Assembly (NCBI GenBank): GCA_944739405.2
Contig: OX123205.2
Coordinates: forward strand, 41,188,475 to 41,252,474
DNA from: Euclidia mi
Lineage: Eukaryota > Arthropoda > Insecta > Lepidoptera > Erebidae
Length of the DNA stretch: 64,000 nucleotides
Reading direction: 5' to 3'
A program made the position numbers and the translations under genes. Below are positions 50,830 through 63,419 of this stretch, piece by piece. Numbering within the stretch: the stretch's first letter is position 1; every line of letters starts with the position of its first letter. The notes below the pieces were generated by a model, which was not told where the DNA came from, ran no database searches, and worked only from the letters and a program-made list of their open reading frames with translations.

Positions 50830-53800
50830 AGTGATTAATCATGGGAATCACTAGGCATATTGTTAATTTCAGATTGCCAAAGACCCCACTCCCACTAGAT
50901 GTGATGTGCAGATTACCCACATTTGTTGTCAGAGCTTGAATATTGGCATAATGGGGAATAAAGTAAATAAAAACCAAAGCAACTTCCTCCAAAAATTACC
51001 ATGCCCCGTACGAAATTGAGCAACACAGTGATCCCCCCCTAACCAGGTCCGGCCAGTCGCTCACGAACGTCTGGAAAGAATTGGTAGAGGGGGACGGCCC
51101 TTGGTTGATGTATTCCAACGAAACTGCTATTAGTCGAACAGGCCTACGTAGACATCGGCGTGCTGGTTGAACAACCTAAGCAGTTTATTTCTATCACGAG
51201 GTGCTAGGAAATTTGAATCCATGCTTTCTCGTATGGTATAATACATTGATGCACGTCTTTGGACCTCAAAATCAACCGAAAGTACACCTGCCAGTACTGA
51301 CAAAGCTTCAGTCAGTATCAACGCAAGATGTTGACTCTTGTAGTGATTGCCAACGTACAGCACCGATAGTTGGCCTATCGGCTCATACAGGCGTACACAT
51401 ACAATCTAAATATGATGCATCATTTACTTTTAAAGTTGTGAAATTACAGTTCTGAATGGAAGTCTCCATGTCGCAGTTGACATCTTAGACAGACCGTAAA
51501 AGGTTTTTTTTATTCATCTAGGTACTATTTATTACGTGTTCAACAAAAGAAATGATTGTGTTGAACAATACTCGAATATGTATCAAATATAGGTAAATAT
51601 TATAATTAGATATCGATACTTCAAGTATCGAGTACTTTTCTTAGTCCGACAAGACAATCAATGACGTCAGTTCACTTTCGATAGATCTAACTTATTTTAC
51701 GTCGATATTAGAGAAGTTAATTCTTCTCCAGTCGGACCAGTCTAAGTATTCGTTCTAAAACTAGTGTGGCTCCAATGCTTATAAAAATATAGTTGATTTC
51801 TTGCCCAGTATGTTAGCAACTATGGGTACCAATTATATTATTATAAGATAACTTTGCCATAAACATGAGGCGTAAGGTCAATTTTTTAAAGTAGAATAAT
51901 TTGTAAGATGTAGGTGCAATATGTAGATAATGCCTAAAAATAAATGATCCCTGGATATGAATGGCACACGAACGTTGCAAATCGCAAAATCAAACAGAGG
52001 TCTATATCTAACAGTAGATGAAATTGGGCTTTGGATGATAATAATGATTCGATACGATACCTGCCATTAAGTACTTATTGAGTAAAAGCATCGAATGCAA
52101 AGTATCAAGTACAAAATTATTTATATCGAAAGGAAAAATACTCGATACCAAAGAGTATCGATATTTTCCGTGCTTTGGTTAGTATAGTATTAAACGTATC
52201 AGCAACGGAGGAGAGGACGTGTTCGTCTTGAGCATCGGTCGCATGAAGCAGTATAAACCCGCAACGATAAAATTATTTTTAATTAAAAATACAAAACCTT
52301 TTTGCTATTCGTTATTAAAAACTTTTTAAAGGTTTAGATTATTTATGAAAAATATGCAAGTAGGGTATAATCCTAGGATGATGTATCGTATAATCTGTGT
52401 AAAAACCTGTCAAGTATGCGTCAGAGGTATATATCCAGAGAGATTGGACGTTTAGACTAGAGAGAACATGCCCTATAAATTTCCTTATACCGAACGTGCA
52501 ACATGTAATGTCAGTTGGTCTTAGTTGGTTAATCATAACGTCAAATTACGCGTCTCATTTAAAGAGGCATAGACTCTTTACATACTCATATCTTTGACTA
52601 CATTCTCTAAATAGCCGTGCTGTGATCTGTCATCAGTGTTAAATTTGTTGGACGTTTGTGTTTACATTTCTAATAACTTTTTTGCATGTAAATAGTAAGT
52701 AAGCTTATAATAATTAAATAGTGTGCTCATTAATTAATATACATCGTGTATGTGATATCGGGATGAGGATTCCGCTATTCTCGGAACGGAAATAACAGGA
52801 GAAACTTTATCTTCTAGCAGTGAGTCGGAATTTCCCAACAAATGTATTTACTTTTCTCGTATTAATGCTATAATGAGTGTTAAGTTTACACAATATCATT
52901 GTATTGCAAATCAAAGGAACAGCTTGCATACGTATGTGTTATGAATTTAACTCACAAATTGTTTTGTACATTTATTGATTTAATAGCCTTAGTGATGGGA
53001 TTTGACAGTGAAAGGAGATATCGATGTTTTTTGAATGAGGAATAAAATAATACGGAAAGTAACTATCGGACATGAATGTAAAACTGTAGCTGGAAGCGAC
53101 AGCAGGTAGCCGCGTTTACTAAGTTGGCAATAAATAAAGACGTCCAGCAGTCTAATTTTCTATCACGCGTTTGATAGTAAACGCAGTTTAATGTACATAA
53201 TTTACTTAGCTACCTTGCTTAAAAGTAGCGTCTATTAACCTAAAGCCAAGTGTTCCAGTGTACGCGCGTGTGTGTAGGCTTACATTTTTGCATCTATAAA
53301 ATAGTAGATGGATTAGGGGTGTGAGTTGCATTTTTTATTATTAAGAAGGTGTTTTTTATTACAGGTTGCCTGTTAATGACGTCATAAGAAAACTTTGGAT
53401 AAATGCCGTTGGACGGCCTAGTTTGATTTAGCAGAAGTACCATCGTATTTGTTCACGTAATTTTGAGAAAGACTGTTTTTTAAAGACAAAAAGCACCTGG
53501 CGTCGTTTAAAACCGAAAGATGTGCCTACATTACATTTATACCCGAACATTGCACACCCGGTAGAATTGTTTATACAAAGCTAAACAAAAACTGTGTAAT
53601 TTTAGTTTGAACATATTAATAAAATATAATAATTACAACGATTTTAATTAATCTACCTACTTTTATATTATTTATCATATTAGTGCTATCCTGACTGATC
53701 AAAGACGTCTTGCCTTGTAGTCCGCTACATAATATTCGACCATAAAATATAGCCTAGATTTCTTTCACATTCACACAACATTATCTGGTCCCAAACTAAG

Positions 53801-55010
53801 CATATCTTGTACTACGGGTACTAGAAAATAGATAAACATGCATATATACTTTTCTGTAAATATATTACATATTATACATAGTACCATCCAGACCAAGACA
53901 AACATCCATATTCATGCACACAAATATTTGACTTGAGCGGGCATCAAACCCGCAAGCTTCGACGTGGCAGTCGGATTACCTACAACTCTAAAAAAATCAA
54001 CGTGATATGATGCGACGCAAACAAATTGCCAAAGCCTGCCGTGCCACATTAGCCAATCTGGTATAATTCGTACAATACATAATCTAAGTGACAGTTTCTT
54101 AGCATCGCATCGCAACGCATCGCTCATTAGTTTATGAATACTTTTTGTCAATAGATTTTATGGTTAAAACGAACAATTAAACACGTGATTTTTTTAATAC
54201 TGTCTGTCTGGCAAGTCTTTGCAAAGCTCTGTCCGGCGTCAACAGCAAAAACTACAATTTCAATATTTTAGTTGTTTGCTTCTACGGCTTAAATATATCG
54301 ACACATACTAAAGTTAGACATTTGACCAAAAATATTTATCGATAAATCATCACTGTTACGAACAACACTCGGTTTTCTAACTCTATGTTTTGTCTATTGT
54401 TTGCCTACCACGAGGCTGCTATAAGAGCGTGCTGCTAAACCTTTCGACAGCTCTTTCTATCATACTGCATGTGCCATTAGAAAGAAGATATCAATCATAG
54501 CAACAGCTGTTGTTATTTAGTGTTACTTCTATGCCTTAGGTTATATTTCTTTGTATATATCAGCCTGGCGCAAGTTCCTAAGAAAAAACCGAATGTATGC
54601 AACGTGCTATCTTTTTAATGGCTACTATTATATGTATAAAACGTGAAGATAGCATCCTTCACTATGTACCCTTGGAACAGTATTCTTTCAAAGTTATAAC
54701 GGGTTATACGTACGTCACCGCCTTGGCTGTCAATAGTGTCAAATGTCACAACTGTCACATTATTATCCAGATTGAACTTTGCCGCGTTATGCAGTTTGTT
54801 TATAAAACGTAAAAAACATACTGTAAAAGTGCTTTGTGTATACCAAATAAATGTAATTTTACACTTCTAGTGTTAGTGTTACTATATTTATTTGATTAGC
54901 ATTGAAAGGAGTGCAATGAAAACAAGCAAAATAACGTGCGAAATATGGCTATACAACAACATGCCGGTCAAGCAATGAAAAAAGGGTAGGTATTTATGGC
55001 GAAATGTGGT
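50830..55010. other. long non-coding stretch, one TCGATA-rich repeat pair
   Basis: No gene was recognised across ~4.2 kb. At 51608-51645 and 52040-52175 there are related words (TCGATACTTCAAGTATCGAG; ATACTCGATACCAAAGAGTA; TATCGATATTTTCC) in inverted or direct order, which may be the ends of an old DNA transposon of about 570 bp. At 53925-53985 an inverted B-box-like sequence (GCGGGCATCAAACCCGC) suggests an old SINE. All short frames lack domain features. Confidence 0.4.
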
Positions 55011-55014
55011 TAAA

Positions 55015-55218
55015 GTTTAGAAACGTGCTGCCTCGATGGACGAAAAGTGAGAATATTAGGGGGTTCTAGGAGGTCTTCTCATATCTATGCAACACGATTT
55101 TCTTAATGGATAAAATGGAGTTTCTGGCAAGAAAATCGTGTTGCATAGGTATGAGAAGACCCCCTAGAACCCTCTAATATCCTCACTTTTCGTCTATCGA
55201 GGCAGCACGTTTCTAAAC
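55015..55218. mobile_element. foldback element, 90-bp arms
   Basis: Arms 55015-55104 and 55129-55218 are complementary over 90 nt with about five mismatches; the loop is 24 nt. Ends read GTTTAGAAACGTGCTGCCTC and its complement. There is no coding capacity and no clear TSD. It is either a foldback MITE or, if transcribed, a long hairpin RNA source. Confidence 0.75.
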
Positions 55219-55453
55219 CCAACCCCAAAATGTCCCTAGATAAAGATCAATGAATATTTATAATGTTATATAATGCGATATATTTCAATGAAACATTAAA
55301 AATCAGGAAATATTCTAAAGTTTCATATATACCTACTAAGTACTAGGATACTAGTAGTTTGTAGGTAAACAATAGTGCTGCCTGTCAGTTATCGATAATC
55401 CGTTATTAGAAATTGGCACAAGGACTAAAAATTATATTCTTTTTTCTTTTTAG

Positions 55454-55687
55454 ATGTAAAAATGGGTAGCCGCAACTGGAAACCAAGACTTGATTTATGT
55501 GCCCATTGAAAAATTACATCAGTTGAACTATGTGTGTGGCAAGCATTTTAAGCCGAAAGACTTAAAAAAAAGGGAACTCAAGTCAGAAAAACAGCTGTGC
55601 CTGGTATCTATAGACATTTCATTAAATCCTATTACAGAAGAAATGTTGAAAACCTTTCCATTACATGTACATACATATTTCTTTTAG
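55454..55687 (+). pseudogene. THAP-type zinc-finger exon fragment
   Basis: The frame in phase with CKNGVAATGNQDLIYVPIEK then LHQLNYVCGKHFKPKDLKK shows the second half of a THAP domain: the zinc-binding C and H of VCGKHF, a basic segment, and a short C-terminal strand region. It is preceded by a pyrimidine tract and AG (55439-55453), a plausible splice acceptor, so it may be exon 2. The conserved Trp of the KNW motif appears as Gly. The usual following AVPT motif is not visible and the frame stops at 55687. It could be a remnant of a P-element-type transposase or of a host THAP gene. No first exon with the CxxC part was found. Confidence 0.5.
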
Positions 55688-56031
55688 TTCTGCGTATTTT
55701 TCTTCGCTAATCTAGAATAGATATAGATATTATTTAAGATTATAGAATAGGCTAATTTGTTTGAATAAACACATAAATATTAAATACATCTTTTATTTGT
55801 GTTGGAAAAGTATAATTCTAGTCGAAACATAATTATAATTATTTCTTACCGAATATTATCGATATCGATATTTCGTTAATCACTAGAGGGTACATCCCTA
55901 TATTGACAAATATGACAATGCTGACAACACAAAAACGATGTCAATTAGTATCTTTATTTTGGTACCAGTTCTCCCTGCACGTTTCATACAAAGCTGAAAG
56001 TCTCGCATGATCTATGGCACATCCGCCTCTT

Positions 56032-56170
56032 CTTACGTAGTATTTGTATACTCTTTGGTATATATTATAACAATTTTAGGTTGACGACTATAATAAAGCT
56101 TTTCATTATTTTTAAAACATTTAGTCCGCCCTTATATTTGGCCTCAAAGAGTATACAAATACTACGTAAG
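56032..56170. mobile_element. 139-bp MITE-like element with 25-bp perfect ends
   Basis: CTTACGTAGTATTTGTATAC TCTTT at 56032-56056 is exactly complementary to 56146-56170. A related broken word (ACGTAGTATTTG ... TATACTCTTTG) recurs at 57255-57293, suggesting a dispersed family. No TSD was resolved. Confidence 0.6.
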
Positions 56171-56468
56171 ATTTGGCCTTTTGGTGGGTTCTATGAAAAG
56201 TTTTATAATTTTTGTATGGCGACGATGCGTCGCAACCCTGTCCATCAGAAACAGCCACGTCCATTCTGTCAAGTGTCTGATTTATGAAGAATAAGTTTTA
56301 TGCTATTGTCAAATTGAATGTCTGAATGTGAATGCATAAAACCATACAATTTCAAAGCAAACAAAAAAAATTCAGGAATATGAATTGTTTACGTTCTTTA
56401 ATTGTTTTCATCTCGCATAGAGAGACAAAAGTTTAAACAGGAGCGGTTTTTAGTAGCGAATGTGAACC

Positions 56469-57071
56469 TTTTTTTTTTTTTTTGTGTTGGGTTGGAAAAT
56501 CCTCATGGAGTCCCTCCTCCCTGGGGGAAGGACGAAGGGGACTGTCAGACTCTTGCTGACTAAAAACCAACCCGTGTTCCTCACGTACCCGTGTGTCGGA
56601 GGGTGGGGCATCACCTAAGCACTCGTCGCCACCCTCCGACGGGTATTGGCCCGCCAGATGGTCAGGCGGGCCCCGAACAAAACCCCCTTGGCGACGGATT
56701 AAGGTGTTGGACTCCGCCGCCAAAACGCCCAGCGGCCGAAGAGGATAGGGAGGACGGCAACGCAACACCGCATCTCCTCTTCCTCTGCGGCCCCACCGCG
56801 ACGCATCGAATGGTGCGCCCCCATTTGGTCGCGGGAGATAGGGCGCGCGGCAACGCAACACCGACACGCCTCGCCTCCCGCGACCGCACCCGACTGCGAG
56901 GGACAGAAGAACTGTCCCTCGCACCCGCCCCTTTGGACGCATCCTGCGCAGGCCTCCGTCAAGCCCACGCGGAGTGTCCCCTCCTGGATCCCTCTTAGCT
57001 TCACCGCGGGTGACCAATCCACGGTTACTGAGCCCCCCCCACCACGACAAGGTGGAGATCCCACGGGGGGG
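56469..57071 (-). mobile_element. GC-rich poly(A) retroposon with 14-bp TSD
   Basis: The element is on the minus strand: it begins CCCCCCGTGGGATCTCCACC at 57071, carries CTTGTCGTGGTGGGGGGGGC, and ends in a poly(A) tail seen as the T-run at 56469-56483. AGCGAATGTGAACC at 56455-56468 and AGCGAATATGAACC at 57072-57085 are the TSD. The GC content is far above the flanks. Its 205-codon frame is very Arg/Gly/Pro-rich with an internal duplicate (VLRCR.PYL.RP), so I treat it as non-coding. It may be a short derivative of a LINE with a retained 5' end. Confidence 0.7.
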
Positions 57072-57085
57072 AGCGAATATGAACC

Positions 57086-58040
57086 TTTCACGTCACACAT
57101 TATTATGATCTAACGAAAATGATAAAATAACTTATATTATTATATTATCCTCTTGTCTGTATCTGATTTTGGCGTAAATTTGTAGTCCCCAGACAAGAGT
57201 TTATATACGTCTACTACCATCTACTACACATACATTGTCGTGTGATTCTGACACGTAGTATTTGTCATGTATTTGTATTTTGTATACTCTTTGATTCTGA
57301 CAAAATAAACTTCAAACCAATGCTATATATCATCGATACATGACAAGATGTACGCATGTGCTAAATTCCGTTATGACGTCACGAGCCGTTCCGCGCGCGC
57401 TTGATTTTCATTTCTTTCAGTTCACGGAATGTTTTCTGTTCAGAGCAAAATCAAACGTTTGTGGCTGCATACCACAAGCTCATTTTTTATTAATTAGATG
57501 ATTTTGAGAGCCCGAAAACATTACAAACCTGCAATCGGTCCCTGAAAACGGGCACCGATTTTTTTCAGTTCGGAAAGGAATGAAACGATTGCGTGTTTTC
57601 CGATCAAAGCAAAATCTATCGTTTGCGGTGGTTAGTACGTTTATTTTACAAAATACATTTGATACAGTCGACAAATGAAGCTTGCTAGTCTCACGGAATT
57701 TCGGAAAATCGGATGTCTGCGGCCAGGCTTTATGTAATAACACTAAGCACACACTAGTCGTCAATGCCAGTATCCATCGCTTCATAAAATATCGAGTGTG
57801 AGACGACGGCTTCACAACAGGCCTGCGTTTGATACAGCTTCGTCCCCTCGCTCACACCCGCAACTAACACGGTTAAGGAGATTATACACTGTACTATAAC
57901 AAGGTTGAAAAATTACGGCTGAACGATAGTTGACTGGACAGGAATCTATACTTGAATAATAATATTATCATGGGAATGTGTTTGTTTGTCTTTTATTCAC
58001 GTCGTAACGAAATCAAGTTATTGTGTGATTTTGTGTGTGG
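57086..58040. other. no gene recognised
   Basis: Two related stretches, TCAGAGCAAAATCAAACGTTTG (about 57439) and TCAAAGCAAAATCTATCGTTTG (about 57603), are a diverged direct repeat. A 111-codon minus-strand frame at 57480-57815 covers it and has no domain. Confidence 0.4.
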
Positions 58041-58043
58041 AGA

Positions 58044-58115
58044 TATCGCGGTAAAAATAGCCTAACTTTAAAACGTCCTACTAAGGCTTAAACTTAGGCT
58101 ATTTTTACCGCGATA
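58044..58115. repeat. 22-bp perfect inverted repeat
   Basis: Arms 58044-58065 and 58094-58115 (TATCGCGGTAAAAATAGCCT then AA, and the complement) are exact; pairing can extend inward ~6 bp with one mismatch. AT-rich loop. Probably a tiny foldback. Confidence 0.65.
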
Positions 58116-58171
58116 ACCAATGCAATCTTAATCTAATAGTTGTATAATAGTGTCAGTGTGTTCACCTCTTG

Positions 58172-58290
58172 AATGTCACATGCACCTCATAGGTGCATAA
58201 ACGAAATCGTTACAAATGTGACATGCACCTCATAGGTGCTTACGAGAAATCGTTCCAAATGTCATTACACCTCTTAGGTGCATAATGGTG
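58172..58290. repeat. three 43-bp tandem repeats with palindromic core
   Basis: Units start at about 58172, 58215 and 58258. Each has AATGTSACATGCACCTCATAGGTGC-like sequence, with the palindrome GCACCTCATAGGTGC in the first two and ACACCTCTTAGGTGC in the third, then ACGAAATCGTT. Too few copies to be a satellite. Confidence 0.7.
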
Positions 58291-58438
58291 ACGGTATCAT
58301 TGGTCATTAATATTTTAGGCATGCCACGCGACAGGTGTAATCGCACAACCGTTTACGATAGATAAGGCACAATGAGCTTCAGTTAAAACAAGAATGTAAA
58401 AGTAAACAAGATCATTAATTATATAATTTATCTATTAA

Positions 58439-58646
58439 CTAGAGGACGCTAGCAGCTACGCCTGCAGTTTTTTTTAAATTTACTCGTTTTGGCCGATCCC
58501 GTGGGAATTTCGGGCAATCCCTTCTTAGTGCACCCCTACGGTCCCCAAGGAACAGACATGCCAAATTTCAGCTTCCTGTGCCCAATAGTTTCGGCTGTAG
58601 CGTGTCTGTCAGTCAGTCAGTAACGCAAGGATTTTATATATTAAGA
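58439..58646 (-). mobile_element. short Helitron-like element
   Basis: The minus strand starts TCTTAATATATAAAATCCTT after A and ends GCGTCCTCTAG before T. It is the sister of 33479-33688 (208 against 210 bp, opposite orientation), with the same AGGAAGCTGAAATTTGGCAT and GTAGGGGTGCACTAAGAAGG words. Non-autonomous. Confidence 0.65.
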
Positions 58647-58649
58647 TAT

Positions 58650-60310
58650 TCAAAGGAAGACGGAAAATATTTTGTATCATTTAAAATACTATAGATAAGC
58701 TCATCTATTATCTAGTACCCATATTAGAAATTCTATTAAGATGGTGGTGTGTTCATGTGATAAATATATTATATAATATTTTCAAATCAAAAACCGCTGC
58801 TGTGTGTCCGCCAGTGTGCAACATCCTTTACAAAAGGGCCATCTCCAATATAACTATATAAATATAATAGCGACGTCTGCGTAGGACAGACAGACAGTGC
58901 GTTCTGTATTATTTGTGTAGGATGGTGTCAATGTGTGTTGTAAACACATATCAAAAGTGCCTTATGTTAGGTTAGGACATCTGGACTGTTTAAATATATA
59001 TTTGTGACTAAAGTAAGTATAGTTTATTACATTAACTTTACAGACACACTTTTGTAACACTTCTGTAAGTATGTGAGATCCAACCTTTGATTCTATATGC
59101 TTTTATTTTCGATTTGAATTATATGTTATATGATCTAAATTATATATTATGTCCTTCGAGTATATTTAAAATCGTGACGTAAATCTTTCAACGTTCATAA
59201 GGATCACAACTTGACTTAAGTGAATTAATGAACATCCTGAGTGACATAGGCTATCAATATTTGGAAAACACAATAGCTGGAGGGGTGGTATTTTTTAGGG
59301 TTTCGAAGCTAAAAATGGTAAGATACGGAACCCATCCTACGTCTAGGGTTCACTTTGTACTAAAGAATGAACACCAAGTGCATCAACGCCGGACGCCCGC
59401 TCGAGGAACGCGTATGCCCAAAGTGAGGGAGGCCTAAAGGTCTTAGCACACTTACACGACTCTGCTCCCACCCAACAAACAGAATATTATTCAAATGTCG
59501 AGTGTCAAACCAAAAGTCGCGGAAGTTGCGGTAACATTTCACAGCAGTAACTAAAAAGGAAAATATATATGTCGGCGGGTCGCATGCTTTGTGGCCGGTA
59601 TCAACACTTCACATCACAATTTGTTATAAGTTCACACCAAATCAAATTAACAAAACTGACTATAACTATTTTGGATTACTGAACACGAAACGAGTGAAAG
59701 TTTCTAGGTACTTTTTGTCCGCCCGGAGTCTCCTAGAGAAGTCATAGTTGTCGTTGCTCCGTTGAACGTCAACCGTCATCCCCCCTCTTCAACTGTAGCG
59801 AACGTCACACTTGACTCTGTCGAAGCGCGCCATCTTCATACTCATACTTCCGTTTCGTAGTCGTTGACGTCCCGTACTGATGACCATTCCGATATATAAT
59901 TGAGTTATGACATCGTGTATTCTAGAATGTACGACTTCCTAACTCAAATTTAATTATATATTCAAACCTAATTAGTGTCCATGTTAACCAGATTTACTGT
60001 ACAGTAATATTTTAACAAAAGTTTTCTCCATTTTAAAAGTATTTTGTTTTATTTTATATTGTACTATGAATATTAAAATATTATGAAGTTAACAGGATGT
60101 AACTTTATTCAGTGCCAATCCAATTCTTAAAAACTATTAATCAATACAAATAGGAATCGCCATTTTCATAAAAATGTAAATTGCCAATTAAAGGCAGGAT
60201 AGAAAGGCAAATAATTCAGGTTAAAATATTAATTTTAAAGAAAAAGGAGGATGTTTGCAGTTTCGCCAGCACTTACTTATTTTTCTGAGCCCATGAAAAT
60301 TTCTCGTAGT
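58650..60310. other. no gene recognised; one MITE end
   Basis: Non-coding. At about 59372-59437, CGAGGAACGCGTATGCCCAA and GTGAGGGAGGCCTAA match the right end of the MITE at 12685-12771. At about 59340-59440 the frame is a repeat shadow. Confidence 0.4.
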
Positions 60311-60526
60311 CCCTTCTTAATTCAAATTCAAAATCATTTATTCACTGTAAATAGGGTTACATAAGATGTTTGCATTCAAATAATTATATAATATTAAGAA
60401 CAAGCCCATTTAGCCATAGTTCATAGCATGCAAATATATATTTTTCTTTTCTAGTTATAAAGTGGTCAAATTAGTAAATGAGATACGTTTAAGCAATAGG
60501 ATTATAATGTTGCATCTATACCAGTG

Positions 60527-63419
60527 CTATTTCCAATCCAGAAACTCTTTAACGGAATAAAACATTTGTTGTCGTAGCCAATTTCTCAAATCCCTTGTGA
60601 ATTTTGATAAGTTTTGCTCTTTTATGTACATTGGAATTTTGTTATATATTTTTATACACATAGCATAACAATTATTTTTAAAGCGTGAACTTTTTGGTAT
60701 CATGTTAAGAACCAATCTGTCTGGGTTACGTATATTACTTCTCTTGGTTACATTCTTAGCAAGACTAAATAAATTCTGATTTTGTTTGACGAATTTTCCG
60801 ACTTCCAAAATATATATACAAGGCAAAGGCAGTATACCTAGGTTGTCAAAATAAGGACGACAGGAAACGTCCGGCGCAATGTCACAGATAGCCCTTATAC
60901 ACCTCTTTTGGACAATAAAGACCTTATTTATATCTGTACCGTTTCCCCATATCAATAAGCCATACCGTAGCACAGATTTAATATATGCAAAATAGGCCAT
61001 ACATGCTGCATGTTTACTTGCAACCTTTGCAAGTTTGTACAGCGCAAATGAGAATCCATTTAATTTACTGCAAGTTTTTTCAATATGTTCTTTCCAGTTA
61101 AGTTTATTATTAATAATTATACCAAGAAATGTCACTTTATCATTATTTAATAGTTTATGTCCATTGTAATTAAGATTAAGAGAATTGTGTTTAAAATTAT
61201 TGAAATTAATTAAATTTGTTTTTGAGATGTTAATTTGTAAATTATTATTGTTCAACCAATTTATAACTAATGTCAGTGTATCATTAATGTTAGTTTCATG
61301 CTGTGCAATTGTCATGTCTTTATTAGAAGTTATTATAATTGAAATGTCATCTGCAAATAATATTGTTTTATGATGCGTAATGTCAGGTAAATCATTGATA
61401 TATATCAAAAACAAGAGAGGACCAAGCACGCTCCCTTGTGGGACTCCAAATTTATTATTTTCACAATCAGACCTATATGATTGAACGGTTCCTTTTTCGT
61501 TGGGTTGGGTGATTTCTACGCATTGGCGTCTATTTCCCAGATAAGTTTGCAGCCAATTTAGGGTTTGTCCTCGAATACCGTTGTTTTCTAGTTTTTTTAA
61601 CAGTAGACTATGAGAAACAAAGTCAAACGCTTTAGACATGTCTAGGAAAGCAACTGTTGTGTATTTTTTATCGTTAAAGTTTTGTAGTATGTCGCTTACT
61701 AAAGCAAAGGTCGCACCTGTTGTAGATTTACTTTTTTGAAACCCATATTGATTATTTTTTATAATATCATGTTTATTAAAAAAGGATGTTAATTTATCAT
61801 GCATAACCTTTTCAAATATTTTGGAGATAACTGGCAGTAATGTGATTGGTCTATAATTGCACATGTTACTCCTATTACCTTTTTTATACAAAGGTCTGAC
61901 CACCGATAGTTTAAGCTTTTCCGGAAAGCAGCCTGTTTCTAGTGACAAATTAACTAGAAAAGTAAGTATTGGGCTGAGTTCCTGACTACACGCTTTTAAT
62001 ATCTTGGTACATACAGAATCATACCCTTCAGAAGTAGTGTTTGCAAGAGACATTATGGTTTTTGTTATATAAGTTTCATCTATTGGTGATAGGAAAATAG
62101 AATGTGGCTGCCCATTTTTTAAGTGTGTGTTAGGAAGTGTGTTATTAATTTGATAAGTAGATGAAATAAAGTGTTTATTAAAACAAGTTGCTATTTCTAG
62201 GGGATCTGTAGTTTCTATGTTTTGTTCATTTAGTATATTTGTTATATAATAATGGTTCTGAGAAGAGTCAGTTTCAGTTTTGATAACCTTCCAGGTTGCT
62301 TTGCAAATATTTTTACTATTTATTATATAATTTTGATTGCAATTTTTTTTAGCACAATTAATACATCTTTTTAGTAATTTATTATAATTCAAATAGTTCT
62401 CCTTATCTATTTTTGAGCGAGTTGAGTAGTATATATATCTCAATTTTCTTTTATTTTTGCTGCTTAACTTTAGACCTTTTGATAACCAAGTGATTCTTTC
62501 CCTTAGATTTATTCTTACTTTATTAATAGGAAAGCAAAGGTAGTAAAGCAAACAAAAGAAATCATAAAATTCGTTAAATGCTGTATTTAAATCAGTTTGT
62601 CTATAGAGGTGCAAGTATTGTAAGCTTGTCAGATATTGTTTAAACTTCATTGTATTTTCAGTACTATAGCACCTCTTAAAGATATAAAGATAGTCTGGAT
62701 TTTTTTCTTTGTGCTCCAGAGAACATGTAAGGATTTGAGCAGTGTTATGATCGGATAACCATAATTCTAGGACTGAACCTGAGGCATTGGTAATATTGCT
62801 TAAAATCAAATCCAGACAAGATTTACCCCTAGTTGCATTAATAATATGTGAAATTAAATTATATTTTTGAATTATACCCGTCAACTTATATAGTATTTTG
62901 ATTTTTTTGGTCAAGCATGTTTATATTTAAGTCACCAGTAATAATTATTTTATTTTTAGAATGTTTAGTCAAGTATTTATAAAGCATTAAATCTAATTTA
63001 TCAAGAAAATAATTTAGATGTGTACTCTTTTTTGAAGGTATTCTGTAAATGCAAATTATTATAATATTGTTTTTTAATAGTTTGATAGCACAGAGTTCAA
63101 AATGATGAATTGATGTAAATTCATCAAAACAGGTTAATTTTTTATAAGCAATGCCCTTCTTTACCAATATGCATGTACCACCTCTTTTATTCTGCCTACT
63201 ATAAAAGGATGCAAGTTCGTAGTTTACAATATTTATAGATTTTTCGGTGCCTAATTTGACAAAGGTTTCAGAGAAGCACAGTATGTCAGGTATACATTTA
63301 TTCCTAATTTCCTTTAAAGTTATTTCTAATAGTTCCTTTTTACAGATTAAGCCATGAATGTTTTGGTGGAATAATGTCAGAGTGTGTATTTGCCTAGGTG
63401 CGAAAAAAATTACATTCAT
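60527..63419 (-). pseudogene. LINE ORF2: APE endonuclease and reverse transcriptase (one frameshift)
   Basis: The ATG at 63417-63419 starts NVIFFAPRQIH; the endonuclease shows FHQNIHGL (Asn), LCFSETFVK (Glu), GGTCILVKKG, IICIYRIPS and IITGDLNINML (Asp/Asn). The frame stops at 62886, while the continuation (SHIINATRGKSCLDLILSNI, LWLSDHNTAQILT with His) is in the frame ending at 60527; an indel in the A-run at about 62896-62912 explains this. RT motifs: NYRPITLLPVISKIFEKV, YGFQKSKSTTGATFALV, FLDMSKAFDFVSH, FGVPQGSVLGPLLFLIYIND and ILFADDISIIITS (catalytic FADD). The thumb and C-terminus continue to the stop with no further break over 795 codons. Confidence 0.85.

Noticed and set aside
56433..57050. 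205-codon Arg/Gly/Pro-rich minus-strand protein
   Set aside because: It lies inside a retroposon with TSD and reads through its poly(A) tail (poly-Lys), so coding is unlikely.
57480..57815. 111-codon minus-strand gene
   Set aside because: It covers an imperfect direct repeat and shows no domain, signal or splice support.
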